From positions 1 through 23,250 of the forward strand of contig JAGHCL010000165.1 in NCBI GenBank assembly GCA_021160485.1: a stretch of 23,250 nt of DNA, read 5' to 3'. The position numbers and the translations under genes are program-made. Origin of the DNA: Candidatus Desulfofervidaceae bacterium (GTDB taxonomy: Bacteria; Desulfobacterota; Desulfofervidia; Desulfofervidales; Desulfofervidaceae). Below the pieces are notes generated by a model that was not told the origin of the DNA, did no database searches, and saw nothing but the letters and a program-made list of their open reading frames with translations. Every line of letters begins with the position of its first letter. Position 1 is the stretch's first letter. This document shows positions 15,588 through 23,250 of this stretch, in pieces.

Positions 15588-17972
15588 CTATTGCTCCAAT
15601 TTAAACTTTAATTGCCTGCCTAAAGAGATAATTTCATCTGGAAGCGGTTTATAATGAGCTCGCAGGCGGGGAAGTGCATTCCAGAATATATTTTGAATAG
15701 CCCACAAATTGATATGTGGAGCACAAGCCTGGCAAAGGGATAAGGCATGATGAATTACTTTGACCCGGTTAATATCCAGTGTGCGTAAAATTTCTTCTAA
15801 GTTCTCTTTAATAAAATCTTCAAGTAAAATCTTTATTTTTTCTGAATTTGCTTCAATCCCCAAAGTTTTGGCCTCTTTAAGAAGTTCCTGTAGTTGATTT
15901 TTCTGTCCCGCCAGTTCTTTTTGATATTCTTGAAAGAACTTCTCTTCCAAAACATTCTGGGCAATGGCCAAAAACACCGGAGGGAGAGGAATATGTAATC
16001 CCTTTAAGGCAAACATTAAACCTTTGTTTTCTTCATAAAAACTGGCATAGGTGTTTTGAAACCCTTGAAGTTTATCATCAACTAACGAAAGGGCCAATTT
16101 GCGCCGGTCATCAAAAAAGATATCGTGAATTCCATAGTGAAAGGGCAAACTTTCTAATCTGTCTTTGATTTCGTAAAAGGATAAATCAGCAAAGAGTTTT
16201 TCTAATTCTTTACGTGAATCCATTGTCGGCGGGGAAACCGCACCAAGAAGGTCTAATCCTCCTAAATGCAAAGCTGTTGAGAGCAGTTCTTTTGTTTCTT
16301 CTGTGCGCCTGTGAGTAAGCACCAGGTGATTGAAGAGTAAAAGACACCCGCCAGCCTGATGGGGGGCATGTTCCTTTACTTCTACTTCTACCGTGTAAAA
16401 CCGTGTTCTAGATGGAGGTGTTTCTGAGATGTGATTAAAGCTGAAATGGACCGCAAGTCGTTCAAAATTATATATATACGGTTTAATCAAAGTGCGGTAG
16501 ATTTGGGCCCCGTTTCCGTATTCAGGTAGATTGCTCTTAGCTTCTTTTATGCGCCAGAGGAAGCCTTCTTCTAGATTCATGCCGAAGTCCTGGGCTAATT
16601 GGATGACACGGGCAGCGTAGTGAAGGTTCTGACGTGGCTCCAATCCGGAGATATCATCAAAAAACCACCCGCAACTGGTAAACATCAACTGAGCATAATA
16701 TTGCATTTCCAGCAACTTTAAGGCCGTTATCTTTTCTTCCCGGTTTAACCGGGAATGACCATGTTTACTCCAGAAGGTAGCCTTTACCTCAGCGGAGGGA
16801 TTAAGGATGATTTTGATATAATCATTACGGGCTGCCCACGGGTCATGAAAGTAGCGACTTCCTTCTTTTTCAAACAAGAGCTCTATTTCATCTCTTAACC
16901 AATTCAGTGTCTCCCGCAAAGGTTTCCGCCATTTTTGGTTCCATTCCGGGTGTGCCCCGGTATTACAACCACAGTCTCTTTCCCATCTGCCTACACCATG
17001 AACACAGCTCCACGAGGTGTTTTCTTTAATCATAACTTCGTATGCTGGAGGAAACTGAGCCAGAAAATGAGAGAAATTGCTTAATTTAATTTGAGGATGG
17101 TGAGAAAAATAGTAAATAAGATAAGCTAGGGCCATTTCACTAAACTTCCAATGATGGCCGTATGTCTCTCCATCAGTGGCAATAGAGACCAACTGTGTCC
17201 CGTCTTTATAAAAAGCAGCTTCGATTTGTCTTGCTAATAAATCACCATTTTGTAACAACCCACCAAACGATACGCCCTGAGAAAGCGGTCCGTGATAAAA
17301 AAAGATGTCTATAGCAGTATCCTTGCTCGGGTGACACCGGTAGGGATGGGTAATATCAAGGGTTGTTTCATCTACTGGACACCAGATTGAATGTGTCCCA
17401 GGTTTTTCTGGAGCCAAGGGTCGAACTTGTGCAGCCTGACGAGGGGCTAGGATGGTAAATTTTATTCCCTCTTTAGCCATAATGGCCAAGGTCTCATTAT
17501 CTACAGCCGTTTCTGCCAGCCACATTCCTTCGGGATGACGACCAAAGAAATATTTGAAGGCCTCAATTCCCCATTTTACCTGGGTAATTTTGTCCCTTGT
17601 ATTAGCTAGAGGCATAATAACATGGTTGTAAACCTGGGCGATGGCATTCCCATGCGCATTATAAAGGACACAACTTTGTTTATCTGCTTCTATGATTTTT
17701 TGGAGTAAGGCTGGTTTGTGTGTTTTTAACCAGAGTAACAAGGTGGGACCAAAATTAAAACTGATGCCCTTATAATTGTTTACAATCTCCAGAATAAAGC
17801 CGTTTTCGTCTACCCGGCGGGCATAGGCATTAGGGAAATAACATTCAGCCGTGATACGCTCATTCCAATCGTGGTAGGGAAAGGCACTTTCTTGAAATTC
17901 TATTTCTTCCAACCAGGGTTCTTCACGGGGAGGTTGATAGAAGTGGCCGTGAATGCAAACATACTTGGTCAT
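15588..17972 (-). CDS. GH57 glycosidase with DUF3536 domain
   Basis: This 794-residue cytoplasmic protein opens with YVCIHGHFYQPPREEPWL, the GH57 first motif. It has the nucleophile Glu in MWLAETAVD (E154) and the acid/base region IATDGETYGHH (D267, E269). After the barrel it carries an entry with paired Cys (HGVGRWERDCGCNTG), then a long helical C-terminal DUF3536-type half (about 490-794). Members of this group are found beside glycogen synthase and probably act on glycogen; the exact reaction (amylase, branching or debranching) is not settled by sequence. It starts at ATG 17972, overlapping glgA by 4 bases (ATGA), so it is co-translated with it. Confidence 0.92.
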   Translation of the reverse strand: MTKYVCIHGHFYQPPREEPWLEEIEFQESAFPYHDWNERITAECYFPNAYARRVDENGFILEIVNNYKGISFNFGPTLLLWLKTHKPALLQKIIEADKQSCVLYNAHGNAIAQVYNHVIMPLANTRDKITQVKWGIEAFKYFFGRHPEGMWLAETAVDNETLAIMAKEGIKFTILAPRQAAQVRPLAPEKPGTHSIWCPVDETTLDITHPYRCHPSKDTAIDIFFYHGPLSQGVSFGGLLQNGDLLARQIEAAFYKDGTQLVSIATDGETYGHHWKFSEMALAYLIYYFSHHPQIKLSNFSHFLAQFPPAYEVMIKENTSWSCVHGVGRWERDCGCNTGAHPEWNQKWRKPLRETLNWLRDEIELLFEKEGSRYFHDPWAARNDYIKIILNPSAEVKATFWSKHGHSRLNREEKITALKLLEMQYYAQLMFTSCGWFFDDISGLEPRQNLHYAARVIQLAQDFGMNLEEGFLWRIKEAKSNLPEYGNGAQIYRTLIKPYIYNFERLAVHFSFNHISETPPSRTRFYTVEVEVKEHAPHQAGGCLLLFNHLVLTHRRTEETKELLSTALHLGGLDLLGAVSPPTMDSRKELEKLFADLSFYEIKDRLESLPFHYGIHDIFFDDRRKLALSLVDDKLQGFQNTYASFYEENKGLMFALKGLHIPLPPVFLAIAQNVLEEKFFQEYQKELAGQKNQLQELLKEAKTLGIEANSEKIKILLEDFIKENLEEILRTLDINRVKVIHHALSLCQACAPHINLWAIQNIFWNALPRLRAHYKPLPDEIISLGRQLKFKLEQ

Positions 17973-19441
17973 TTTGTTAACTCTTTATATAGGGCCAAAT
18001 ACTCTCTGGCAGACCTTTCCCACGAAAAATCACAAGTCATGGCTTGTTGCACAAGGTCATGCCATACGGTTTTGTGCTCCTGGTAACAAAGAAGTGCCCT
18101 TTTTATTGCATCCCAGAGGGCATCTGGCGTATAGGAGTCAAATTTAAAGCCTGTGCCCTTTCCTGTATCTAAATCGGCGTCTGTTACTGTATCAGCCAGT
18201 CCACCTGTGTTGCGCACAATAGGTAAGGTGCCATATTTTAAACTATACATTTGAGTTAAACCGCAGGGTTCGTATTTTGACGGAATGAGGAACATATCTG
18301 CGCCAGCGATAATCTTGTGTGCAAGGGTTTTGTCAAATCCCAGATTGAAACATACCTGACTGGGATAACGGGCAGCTATATCCTTTAAGGCCTCTTCAAG
18401 CCGTTTTTCTCCTTCTCCCAGGATGACCAAGCTTGCTTCTTTTTGAATAAGTCTTTCTATTACAGGAAGTAGGATGTCAATCCCCTTTTGTTCTACGAGA
18501 CGGGTCACCATACCCAACAAAGGCTTTTGCTCTAAATCCAAAGGCAAGCCACAGGTTTTAATTAAATCCTGTTTACAAATGTCTTTGCCTTTCAAATTGG
18601 ATACAGAATAATTGGCAGCGATGTGAGGGTCTATCTCGGGATTCCACTCAGAATAATCTACTCCATTTAAAATACCTTTCAATTTATGCACATTTACCCG
18701 TAGTACTCCATCCAGCCCGAAGCCATACTCTGCGGTCTGAATTTCTTTTGCGTATGTAGGACTAACTGTAGTAAGGGCATCGGCAAAAATAATGCCTCCT
18801 TTTAAGAAGTTGACCTGACCCCAGAATTCCAATCCATTTATAGAAAATAGGTGAGGAGGAAGATTGGTAAAAGGAAAAACCTCAGCGGAAAATGTGCCTT
18901 GATAACCTAGATTATGGATGGTGAGGACTGTTTTTATCAACCCAAAGGTGGGATGGCCAAAATAATACGTTTTTAAATACACAGGCAAAAGCGCAGCTTG
19001 CCAGTCATGACAATGGAAGATGTCCCATTTTTCCTGTATTTTTTCTGCAAAAGCAAGCACGGCTTTATTAAAAAAGATATACCGTTCAGCATTGTCAAAA
19101 TATGCCCCTTTATTTGTGCCATAAATGGAAGGACGGTCAAAAAATTCCTCACGAGCAATAAAAAAAATCCGTATACCTTCTTTTGTCTCAGTTTGATAAA
19201 CATCCGCCGCGAGTTGCCGCCAACCTAATGTTACTGGAATGTCTTCTGCAACTTTTGTGAAAGAGACACTTTGCTCCTTTACGCACCAATAAAAAGGGAG
19301 GATTAAATCAACCTGAACGCCTAATTTGAGTAAAGCCTTAGGCAAAGAGGCGCAAACATCCGCCAATCCCCCTCTTTTAGCAAACGGGGATACTTCTGGG
19401 GTAATGAAAAGGATTTTCACTTTATCGTTTGTTTTTACCAA
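17969..19441 (-). CDS. glgA: Glycogen synthase (ADP-glucose or UDP-glucose type, GT5)
   Basis: The protein is full-length GT5 (about 490 residues). It has KILFITPEVSPFAKRGGLADVCASLPKAL at the N-terminus, whose K-x-G-G loop binds the ADP-glucose phosphates. Later come FHCHDWQAAL, HNLGYQG, the second-domain GMVTRLVEQKGIDIL, and the catalytic SKYEPCGLTQMYSLKYGTLPIVRNTGGLADTV with its Glu. It extends alpha-1,4-glucan in the cytosol. The longest frame starts at TTG 19441, only 3 bases after AAAGG, too close for comfort. GTG at 19420, 1 base after the stop of the SAP-like gene, gives the family-typical start (M)KILFITPEV and is the better guess. Genes overlap on both sides. Confidence 0.95.
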   Translation of the reverse strand: MVKTNDKVKILFITPEVSPFAKRGGLADVCASLPKALLKLGVQVDLILPFYWCVKEQSVSFTKVAEDIPVTLGWRQLAADVYQTETKEGIRIFFIAREEFFDRPSIYGTNKGAYFDNAERYIFFNKAVLAFAEKIQEKWDIFHCHDWQAALLPVYLKTYYFGHPTFGLIKTVLTIHNLGYQGTFSAEVFPFTNLPPHLFSINGLEFWGQVNFLKGGIIFADALTTVSPTYAKEIQTAEYGFGLDGVLRVNVHKLKGILNGVDYSEWNPEIDPHIAANYSVSNLKGKDICKQDLIKTCGLPLDLEQKPLLGMVTRLVEQKGIDILLPVIERLIQKEASLVILGEGEKRLEEALKDIAARYPSQVCFNLGFDKTLAHKIIAGADMFLIPSKYEPCGLTQMYSLKYGTLPIVRNTGGLADTVTDADLDTGKGTGFKFDSYTPDALWDAIKRALLCYQEHKTVWHDLVQQAMTCDFSWERSAREYLALYKELTK

Positions 19442-19625
19442 ATTCCTTTAAGCAATCTCCTCGCCAAAGACAGTTTTCCTCACCACAATGCTCAACTCTA
19501 TTTGTGCCATAACAGGGGATATTACCTTCTGCGGCTTGAATGTTTCGGATTAACTCTGCTTTTCTGGCCTTTCCAATCTTTAACCCCATCCCTTTGGCTA
19601 TTGTCCGGACTTCTCTTAATGTCAT
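19422..19625 (-). CDS. Small SAP/Rho-N-like protein with four cysteines (67 aa)
   Basis: The first half (MTLREVRTIAKGMGLKIGK, then KAELIRNIQ) is a SAP / Rho N-terminal-type helix-turn-helix, a nucleic-acid-binding fold. The second half has four Cys (C38, C47, C52, C58) in CYG, HCGEENC and WRGDC, a likely zinc or iron-sulfur site. I recall similar small proteins in Desulfobacterota, with no described function. GAGGG lies just before the ATG. It overlaps the long form of glgA by 20 bases. Sitting between pyruvate carboxylase and glycogen synthase, it might regulate the operon, but that is a guess. Confidence 0.8.
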   Translation of the reverse strand: MTLREVRTIAKGMGLKIGKARKAELIRNIQAAEGNIPCYGTNRVEHCGEENCLWRGDCLKEFGKNKR

Positions 19626-19697
19626 TTTCGTCCCTCATCACTCAGGAAAACCTGAGGGCCGAGTTTCTCTGCCCTCGGCCAAGGCAGTATTGAATGT
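19626..19697 (-). other. Tandem hairpins between pycB and the SAP-like gene
   Basis: Two stems lie in 72 bases: GGCCGAG (19657-19663) with CTCGGCC (19674-19680), and CTCAGG (19641-19646) with CCTGAG (19651-19656) around AAAA. On the minus strand the first follows pycB's stop. There is no long T-run, so it may be a partial terminator or RNA-processing/stability site setting the ratio of upstream to downstream genes. Confidence 0.45.
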
Positions 19698-21599
19698 TTA
19701 TTTTTCTTTTTTGAAAATAAGCAAAAGACGCTCACCTGTCTTTACCTGATCCCCTTCTTTAACAAAGATCTTTTCAACTTTGCCATCTACAAGACTTTCT
19801 AGTGGTGTTTGCATTTTCATTGCTTCAATAATAATAACGGTATCACCACTTTTGACCAGGTCTCCAGGTTTGACAGGGATTTTTTGCACAGAGGCATTAA
19901 AAGGAGCCCGAATGTCACCTACTTCGGCCAAGGCCTCTATTTCTTCTTTTGTTAGGGCTGGGGTAGCTGAAGTGGCTTTTTCTTCTTCGCTTTCAGAGAC
20001 TAATACTACTGGATGGAAATCAATAACAAAGTGAGTGGCTTTTTTCCCATCCGTGTAGTGGGTCGGGCCAACTTCTATAATATGAGATTTGCCAGTGTAA
20101 TCGGTGAAAGTAATTTTTTCACCTAAGTTAAAACCACCTCGTCTAAACCAGACTTGAGGTGGTAAGACATGAGTTTTGCCGAATTTTTCCTCAAATTTAA
20201 AGAAGGCCACGGCATCATTTGGGTGTTGTAAATAAAGCACCAAATCTTCTATACTGGCTTCCCGACCAATCTTTTCTTCTAAATCTTTTTTCTCTGCATT
20301 CAAATCTACTGGTTTTATTTCCTCTAAACCACTTTCTTGTTCTACGATTTTTCTCCAGTCCGAACCAAATACTTTGCGGTAAATTTCATTATTGGGACGA
20401 TAAAAGGGAAAGGGACCGTATCTACCCAAAAGCAAGTTCTTTAAATCCCCGTTAGGATTGGCGTAGCGCTCACCAGAAAGCACATTATCTACCGCAGTTG
20501 TCCAGAGGATTTGTGAACCCGGGGTTACACTCCACCAATTTCCTAACTCCCTTTGCACTTTAGGTAGTTCTTCTAAGAGGATTTGAGGCATCAAATGTAA
20601 AAAACCACCTTTTTCTGCCTGTTCCAGGCTGCTGCCCATGGCTCCACCAGGGAGCTTATGAATCTGAACAGTAGGATCAAAACCTTTATATTGAGCCTCA
20701 AAATCAGCGTAAGCCAAGCGTTCTTTACGCAAGACCTGAGAAGTTGAAATGACTGCGTCTCTATCAATCCCTTCAGCCTTTATCCCGTAAGATTTTAAAG
20801 TGTCTATTACGGTTAAAATAGGTGGAGGGCCATAAAAGCCGGTAAAAGCGTGATCGCCAGCATCTACAATTTTGGCCCCGTTTAATACAGCCGCGACAAC
20901 GCGACCTACATCATTTCCGTCTGTATTGTGACCGTGATAATGAATAATTAAGTCTGGAAAGGCTTGCTTAATTGCATTAACAAGTTGGCCAATGCGGGTC
21001 GGGGTACCTAGACCACCGTGATTTTTTATACAGAGAATGATGTCTTCACCAGTGACATCTAAAATTTCTTTAACTTTATTCACATAGTATTCGTCAGTAT
21101 GTTCAGGCCCGGTAGAAAAACAAATACAGGGCTCTAATAGCTTACCTGCTTTCTTTACTTCTTCAAAAACAGGTATCATGTTAGGCACATAATTGAGAAA
21201 ATCAAATACTCGCCAAACTTCCACATATTTAGCAAATTCTCTTACGGTCAAACGAATTACGTTTTCAGGGTAAGGGCGATAGCCGAAGAGATTGACCCCC
21301 CGACAAAGGGTTTGAAACATGGTATTGGGCATTTCAGCCCGCAAGAGTTGTAACTTGAGAAAGGGATTAACTTGCTTGCGGAGCATATCCACGTGGACAG
21401 AAGCACCACCAGTAATCTCCAGGGAAAAATACCCTGACTGTTCGCGGTGAGGGGCAGCCAATAAATCAGTATGAAGTAAAATACGATTTTTGAAATCGGA
21501 TTGGGATAAATCCCTTTGGGTGTTAGTAATATAATAACCCTTTGCCCGACGGACCACTTCAAGGATTTCTTTTACAGGCATATGGAGTGTAATTCTCAT
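19698..21599 (-). CDS. pycB: Pyruvate carboxylase subunit B (carboxyltransferase plus biotin carrier; oxaloacetate decarboxylase-alpha-like)
   Basis: This 633-residue protein has an N-terminal HMGL-like TIM barrel (about 1-280), a conserved carboxylase domain, and a C-terminal biotinyl domain with EAMKMQTPL, the biotin Lys at about 595 (about 38 residues from the end). The metal-binding HxH is IHYHGHNTDG. With PycA just upstream it carboxylates pyruvate to oxaloacetate; an alternative is a sodium-pump decarboxylase, but the beta and gamma subunits are not nearby. Two details differ from common PycB: the RDAHQS motif reads RDLSQS, keeping R, D and Q, and the Lys segment reads IKNHGGLGTP where KDMAGLLTP is usual. 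AGGGG is the ribosome binding site, 10 bases after pycA. Confidence 0.92.
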   Translation of the reverse strand: MRITLHMPVKEILEVVRRAKGYYITNTQRDLSQSDFKNRILLHTDLLAAPHREQSGYFSLEITGGASVHVDMLRKQVNPFLKLQLLRAEMPNTMFQTLCRGVNLFGYRPYPENVIRLTVREFAKYVEVWRVFDFLNYVPNMIPVFEEVKKAGKLLEPCICFSTGPEHTDEYYVNKVKEILDVTGEDIILCIKNHGGLGTPTRIGQLVNAIKQAFPDLIIHYHGHNTDGNDVGRVVAAVLNGAKIVDAGDHAFTGFYGPPPILTVIDTLKSYGIKAEGIDRDAVISTSQVLRKERLAYADFEAQYKGFDPTVQIHKLPGGAMGSSLEQAEKGGFLHLMPQILLEELPKVQRELGNWWSVTPGSQILWTTAVDNVLSGERYANPNGDLKNLLLGRYGPFPFYRPNNEIYRKVFGSDWRKIVEQESGLEEIKPVDLNAEKKDLEEKIGREASIEDLVLYLQHPNDAVAFFKFEEKFGKTHVLPPQVWFRRGGFNLGEKITFTDYTGKSHIIEVGPTHYTDGKKATHFVIDFHPVVLVSESEEEKATSATPALTKEEIEALAEVGDIRAPFNASVQKIPVKPGDLVKSGDTVIIIEAMKMQTPLESLVDGKVEKIFVKEGDQVKTGERLLLIFKKEK

Positions 21600-21609
21600 C
21601 TCTACCCCT

Positions 21610-23061
21610 TCAAATAGCGTAAGGATTAAAACCCCGATGGTGTATTTCTGCTATCAACTTAGAAATTTTAGAAACTTCTGGTTCCTCATCTTTATAATTC
21701 AAAAGATGTTGATGCGTCTCTAAATAATCCGTGCTGAATATACCTTTTCTAAAATCAGGGTCGTCTACTATCTGCAGATAAAAGGGAATAGTCGTCTTGG
21801 GTCCGACGATAATAAATCCCTTTAAAGCTCTTTTCAACCGGTGTACCGCTTCTTCCCAGGTAAGTCCATAGACAGTGAGTTTTACAAGCAGGGAATCATA
21901 CGCTTGAGGTACTACATAGCCCGGATAAGCACAACCATCCAATCTAATTCCAAAACCGCCTGGGGAATAATAAACTAACACCTTCTTCCCCGCTTCAGGC
22001 ATAAAGTTATTTTTAGGGTCTTCAGCGTTGATTCGCATTTCAATGGCATACCCTCTTAATACTATATCGTCCTGTGTAAGAGGTAAGGGATTCCCGGCTG
22101 CTATTTCTAACTGGGCTCTGACGATGTCCACTCCACTGATCATCTCCGTAACGGTATGCTCTACCTGAAGACGGGTGTTGATTTCCAGAAAATAGAACTC
22201 CTTGTCTCTCACCAGAAACTCTACTGTACCTGCATTGACATAACCTACCTTTTTAGCTGCCATTAAGGCTGCCTGGCAAATCTTCCGGGTCGATTCTTCG
22301 TCGTTAAGCATATCAGGGGCAATCTCTACCAGTTTTTGATGACGCCTCTGAATAGAACAATCTCTTGTGCCAAGATGAATTACATTGCCATGTTCATCGC
22401 CCAGAATCTGGACTTCAATATGCTTGGGAGAGGGTAAGAACTTTTCCAGATATACCCGAGGGTCGTTAAAAGCAGCCTTTGCTTCAGCTATTGCAATGGG
22501 TAGTTGGGCTAGTAATTCTTCCTCATTTTGCACCATCCGAATACCACGCCCACCTCCTCCGGCCACAGCCTTAATTACTACTGGATATCCGTGCTCTTTA
22601 CAAAATGCCAGGGCAACTTGTTGCCCTTCATCTCCCAAAGGTAACGGATCTGTACCAGGAACTACAGGTATACCTGCTTCCTGCATGATTTTCCGGGCCA
22701 TGACTTTATTGCCCAGCCATTTAATTACCTGGGTCGGAGGACCGATAAAGGTCAAACCCGCTTCCCGGCAAGCTTGGGCGAATGCCGGATTTTCAGCCAG
22801 AAACCCATATCCAGGATGGATGGCTTCGGCACCTGTCTTTTTGGCCGCATCAATCATCTTTTCAACATTTAAGTAATCCCGACAGGGGCCGTCTCCTATC
22901 CATACGGCCTCATTGGCCTGGACTACATGGCGGGCTTCGTTATCAGGTGTTTCATATACAGCAACCGCCTCACTACCCCACTCTTGGATGGCCCGAATAA
23001 TTCTTGATGCAATTTCACCCCGGTTGGCTACCAAAACCTTTTTAAATCTCACCTTCTTCAT
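21610..23061 (-). CDS. pycA: Pyruvate carboxylase subunit A (biotin carboxylase)
   Basis: This 483-residue ATP-grasp enzyme carboxylates biotin on PycB using ATP and bicarbonate. It has FKKVLVANRGEIASRIIRA (about 6-24), AIHPGYGFLAEN, the glycine-rich ATP loop VAGGGGRGIRM, HIEVQILGDEHGN, RDCSIQRRHQKLVE, and the catalytic-site EINTRLQVEHTVTEM. The C-terminal tail about 30-40 residues beyond the usual 450 fits the two-subunit pyruvate carboxylase type. It leads the minus-strand operon. The ATG at 23061 has no ribosome binding site, but the putative promoter lies almost on it. Confidence 0.95.
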   Translation of the reverse strand: MKKVRFKKVLVANRGEIASRIIRAIQEWGSEAVAVYETPDNEARHVVQANEAVWIGDGPCRDYLNVEKMIDAAKKTGAEAIHPGYGFLAENPAFAQACREAGLTFIGPPTQVIKWLGNKVMARKIMQEAGIPVVPGTDPLPLGDEGQQVALAFCKEHGYPVVIKAVAGGGGRGIRMVQNEEELLAQLPIAIAEAKAAFNDPRVYLEKFLPSPKHIEVQILGDEHGNVIHLGTRDCSIQRRHQKLVEIAPDMLNDEESTRKICQAALMAAKKVGYVNAGTVEFLVRDKEFYFLEINTRLQVEHTVTEMISGVDIVRAQLEIAAGNPLPLTQDDIVLRGYAIEMRINAEDPKNNFMPEAGKKVLVYYSPGGFGIRLDGCAYPGYVVPQAYDSLLVKLTVYGLTWEEAVHRLKRALKGFIIVGPKTTIPFYLQIVDDPDFRKGIFSTDYLETHQHLLNYKDEEPEVSKISKLIAEIHHRGFNPYAI

Positions 23062-23069
23062 GGCTTTTT

Positions 23070-23098
23070 GTTTTACTTTAAAGGCACTAAGCTGTCAA
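23070..23098 (-). promoter_or_regulatory. Probable sigma70-type promoter of pycA
   Basis: On the minus strand TTGACA (23098-23093; consensus) and TAAAAC (23075-23070; four of six) are 17 bases apart. The predicted start of transcription is about 2 bases before the pycA ATG, which would make the message almost leaderless. That agrees with the absence of a ribosome binding site but is unusual for this kind of organism. Confidence 0.45.
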
Positions 23099-23134
23099 GT
23101 TGGGGCCCAAAATCCGCGATTGCCCTACAAGAAA

Positions 23135-23250
23135 CCCCGCAAGTGTGATAAAATAGGTTAATTTTTAAAGAAGCACCTTCACCTAGAAGGTGAAAACCAC
23201 ACTTGCGGGTAAGAAGAATGATAAAACAAAAAGGCTCTAAAGTAAAGCAA
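23135..23250 (+). mobile_element. Left end of an insertion sequence (partial)
   Basis: CCCGCAAGTGTG (23136-23147) recurs inverted as CACACTTGCGGG (23198-23209), an exact 12-base match that could be the terminal repeat plus an internal copy. Between them is a second hairpin, TTCACCT (23178-23184) with AGGTGAA (23188-23194). Just inside the left arm lies an extended -10, TGATAAAAT (23146-23154). A coding start follows at 23218. No target duplication can be seen because the right end is outside the window. Confidence 0.45.
23218..23250 (+). CDS. 5' end of a possible transposase (partial)
   Basis: Only 11 codons are in the window (MIKQKGSKVKQ), starting at ATG 23218 and running off the edge. The weak binding site is the AAGAAG just upstream. 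The lysine-rich start is like those of several IS1380-type transposases as I recall them, but this is too short to be sure. Confidence 0.35.
   Translation, partial: MIKQKGSKVKQ

Overview
The window reads as ordinary chromosome from a Gram-negative, probably anaerobic and possibly thermophilic bacterium, most like the Desulfobacterota (old Deltaproteobacteria). The reasons are a TonB-dependent outer-membrane receptor, a GH57 plus glycogen-synthase starch/glycogen set, a two-subunit pyruvate carboxylase, a small SAP-like cysteine protein typical of that group, and AT-rich, tightly overlapping genes. The lineage is an inference; there is no rRNA gene to settle it.

The plus strand runs from 1 to about 13.2 kb. 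First comes tsaD (5' end outside the window) overlapping rsmA, both RNA-modification genes. A compact overlapping run follows: a 75-residue unknown, an HD-domain phosphohydrolase, D-alanine-D-alanine ligase, a DnaG-primase-like protein that seems to have lost its catalytic residues, a 110-residue unknown, and a PAP2-type membrane phosphatase. After a 350-base AT-rich gap come enolase, an MNT/HEPN toxin-antitoxin-like pair and a 28-codon small ORF. Next is a cobalamin riboswitch with its intrinsic terminator, governing a vitamin B12 uptake cluster: btuB-type receptor, a 5'-truncated cobS, and btuF, btuC and btuD. Between btuB and cobS lies a GC-rich, hairpin-rich stretch that looks like the end of an IS200/IS605-type element.

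The minus strand runs from about 23.06 kb down to 13.3 kb: pyruvate carboxylase A and B subunits, the SAP-like small protein, glycogen synthase, and two GH57 glycosidases. The genes are close or overlapping, and the last GH57 gene has its own good sigma70-type promoter. They link anaplerosis and glycogen building and remodelling. The two strands converge at about 13.2-13.3 kb over a palindromic repeat.

The last 115 bases look like the left end of an insertion sequence entering the window, with a nested inverted repeat just before the transposase start.

The parts most worth a second look are the catalytically degenerate primase-like gene and its unknown neighbour, the truncated cobS with its junction element, the small ORF ending in Cys-Gly-Ala-Gly-Gly before the riboswitch, and the hairpin at the IS left end.
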